The notes below the pieces were generated by a model. It searched no databases and was not told the DNA's origin. It saw nothing but the letters and a program-made list of their open reading frames with translations. From Helicobacteraceae bacterium (GTDB taxonomy: Bacteria; Campylobacterota; Campylobacteria; Campylobacterales; SZUA-545), in NCBI GenBank assembly GCA_031275395.1, contig JAISOU010000077.1, positions 1-22,680 of the forward strand: a DNA stretch of 22,680 nt, given 5' to 3'. A program made the position numbers and the translations under genes. The stretch's first letter is position 1, and the number at the start of each line of letters is the position of its first letter. This document shows, one piece after another, positions 22,012 through 22,680 of this stretch.

Positions 22012-22680
22012 GTTTCAATCCCCTCAAAATCGGGTCTATGTGTAACTTCAAGACAAAGCTTTAGAAGCTCTCGTTAGTGTTTCAATCCCCTCAAAATCGG
22101 GTCTATGTGTAACCTATTTGCAGTACTATATCATCAGGTATCTGAGAGGTTTCAATCCCCTCAAAATCGGGTCTATGTGTAACTAGATATGAAACAAGGT
22201 AAGAAAGAAGCCATTGCTAGTTTCAATCCCCTCAAAATCGGGTCTATGTGTAACCGAAGATTCCCTTTGGATTCAGCACACATCTACCAAGTTTCAATCC
22301 CCTCAAAATCGGGTCTATGTGTAACCGCAAAAGCCTAGCGTATATAGATTTTTGCCTAGGTTTCAATCCCCTCAAAATCGGATCTATGTGTAACCTCAAG
22401 AGCCAGTCTGGAAGATTGTAACGAAAGGGGTTTCAATCCCCTCAAAATCGGGTCTATGTGTAACCGTATGCGACAAGAGATCAGACAAACGCCGCTGTTT
22501 CAATCCCCTCAAAATCGGGTCTATGTGTAACCCCAATCTCGCTATCGTAAGCCGTTCCGCTAAAGTTTCAATCCCCTCAAAATCGGGTCTATGTGTAACA
22601 AGATGGCGATCCAGACCCAGAGGCTAGTAAGTTTCAATCCCCTCAAAATCGGGTCTATGTGTAACAAGATGGCGATCCAG
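22012..22680 (-). CRISPR. CRISPR array, ten 35-nt repeats, continuing beyond the window
   Basis: Repeats start at 22012, 22079, 22149, 22220, 22291, 22360, 22430, 22497, 22565 and 22631. On the + strand each begins GTTTCAATCCCC and ends ATGTGTAAC. All are identical except the sixth, which has G to A at 22382. The nine complete spacers are 32, 35, 36, 36, 34, 35, 32, 33 and 31 bases long; the tenth is cut by the window edge. The reverse complement of the repeat ends in ATTGAAAC, the common crRNA 5'-handle sequence of type I and III systems. Transcription on the minus strand is therefore likely, with the leader to the right outside the window. No cas gene is present here, so the type is undetermined. 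Confidence 0.97.
22600..22680 (-). repeat. Adjacent spacers with identical starts
   Basis: The ninth spacer (22600-22630) and the visible 15 bases of the tenth (22666-22680) both read AAGATGGCGATCCAG. This looks like a duplication of one repeat-spacer unit. It lies at the end of the visible array that is nearer to the inferred leader. Confidence 0.8.

Noticed and set aside
22012-22680. Spacers targeting this window
   Set aside because: I saw no spacer matching the genes here by eye; a proper search would be needed for the rest of the genome.

Overview
The window looks like a chromosomal segment of a bacterium in the Campylobacterota (epsilon group). The RecO protein has the short campylobacterial form with a late zinc-type Cys cluster. 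The hom-yraN neighbourhood recalls the hom-yraN-trxA order that I remember from Helicobacter and Campylobacter. The tripartite efflux operon is CmeABC-like and sits behind a CmeR-box-like dyad. Coding sequence is moderately GC-rich and full of GATC words such as GCGATCGC. No rRNA or tRNA gene was seen.

Left block (1-6.9 kb). A gene tail (possibly purM) and recO lie on the + strand and converge on a periplasmic di-haem cytochrome c. Next comes a tightly packed minus-strand operon read hom > pncA > pncB > formate dehydrogenase > yraN. Its joints overlap or abut (ATGA, TAAgATG, TTGA). It mixes amino-acid synthesis, NAD salvage, a cysteine-type molybdenum/tungsten formate dehydrogenase and a nuclease-fold protein.

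Middle block (6.9-12.4 kb). After a decayed membrane-protein gene comes a + strand cluster: an ABC ATPase, a Tat-exported NrtA/CmpA-like binding protein, a permease and a CooS (Ni,Fe-CO dehydrogenase)-like protein. The last three genes overlap. The CooS-like protein keeps every B- and D-cluster cysteine and most C-cluster ligands. One C-cluster cysteine, however, is replaced by Asp360 in an ungapped conserved stretch, and the histidine proton relay is mostly lost. I infer that it is a non-canonical CODH-scaffold enzyme with an altered, possibly Fe/S/O, active site and a dedicated importer. This is the best candidate for an undescribed system here.

Right block (12.4-22.7 kb). A Sel1-repeat gene is cut by an in-frame TAG and is followed by the remnant of a sulfide:quinone-reductase-like flavoprotein. 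Then come a complete RND efflux operon (lipoprotein adaptor, inner-membrane pump, outer-membrane channel) with a clear operator region and a strong terminator, the remnant of a response regulator, a somewhat AT-richer pair (DUF2225-like zinc protein and TPR protein), and a CRISPR array that runs off the right edge without cas genes in view. The array has ten 35-nt repeats and its last two spacers start identically. Four recognisable broken genes in 22.7 kb suggest ongoing gene loss, or alternatively local assembly errors.
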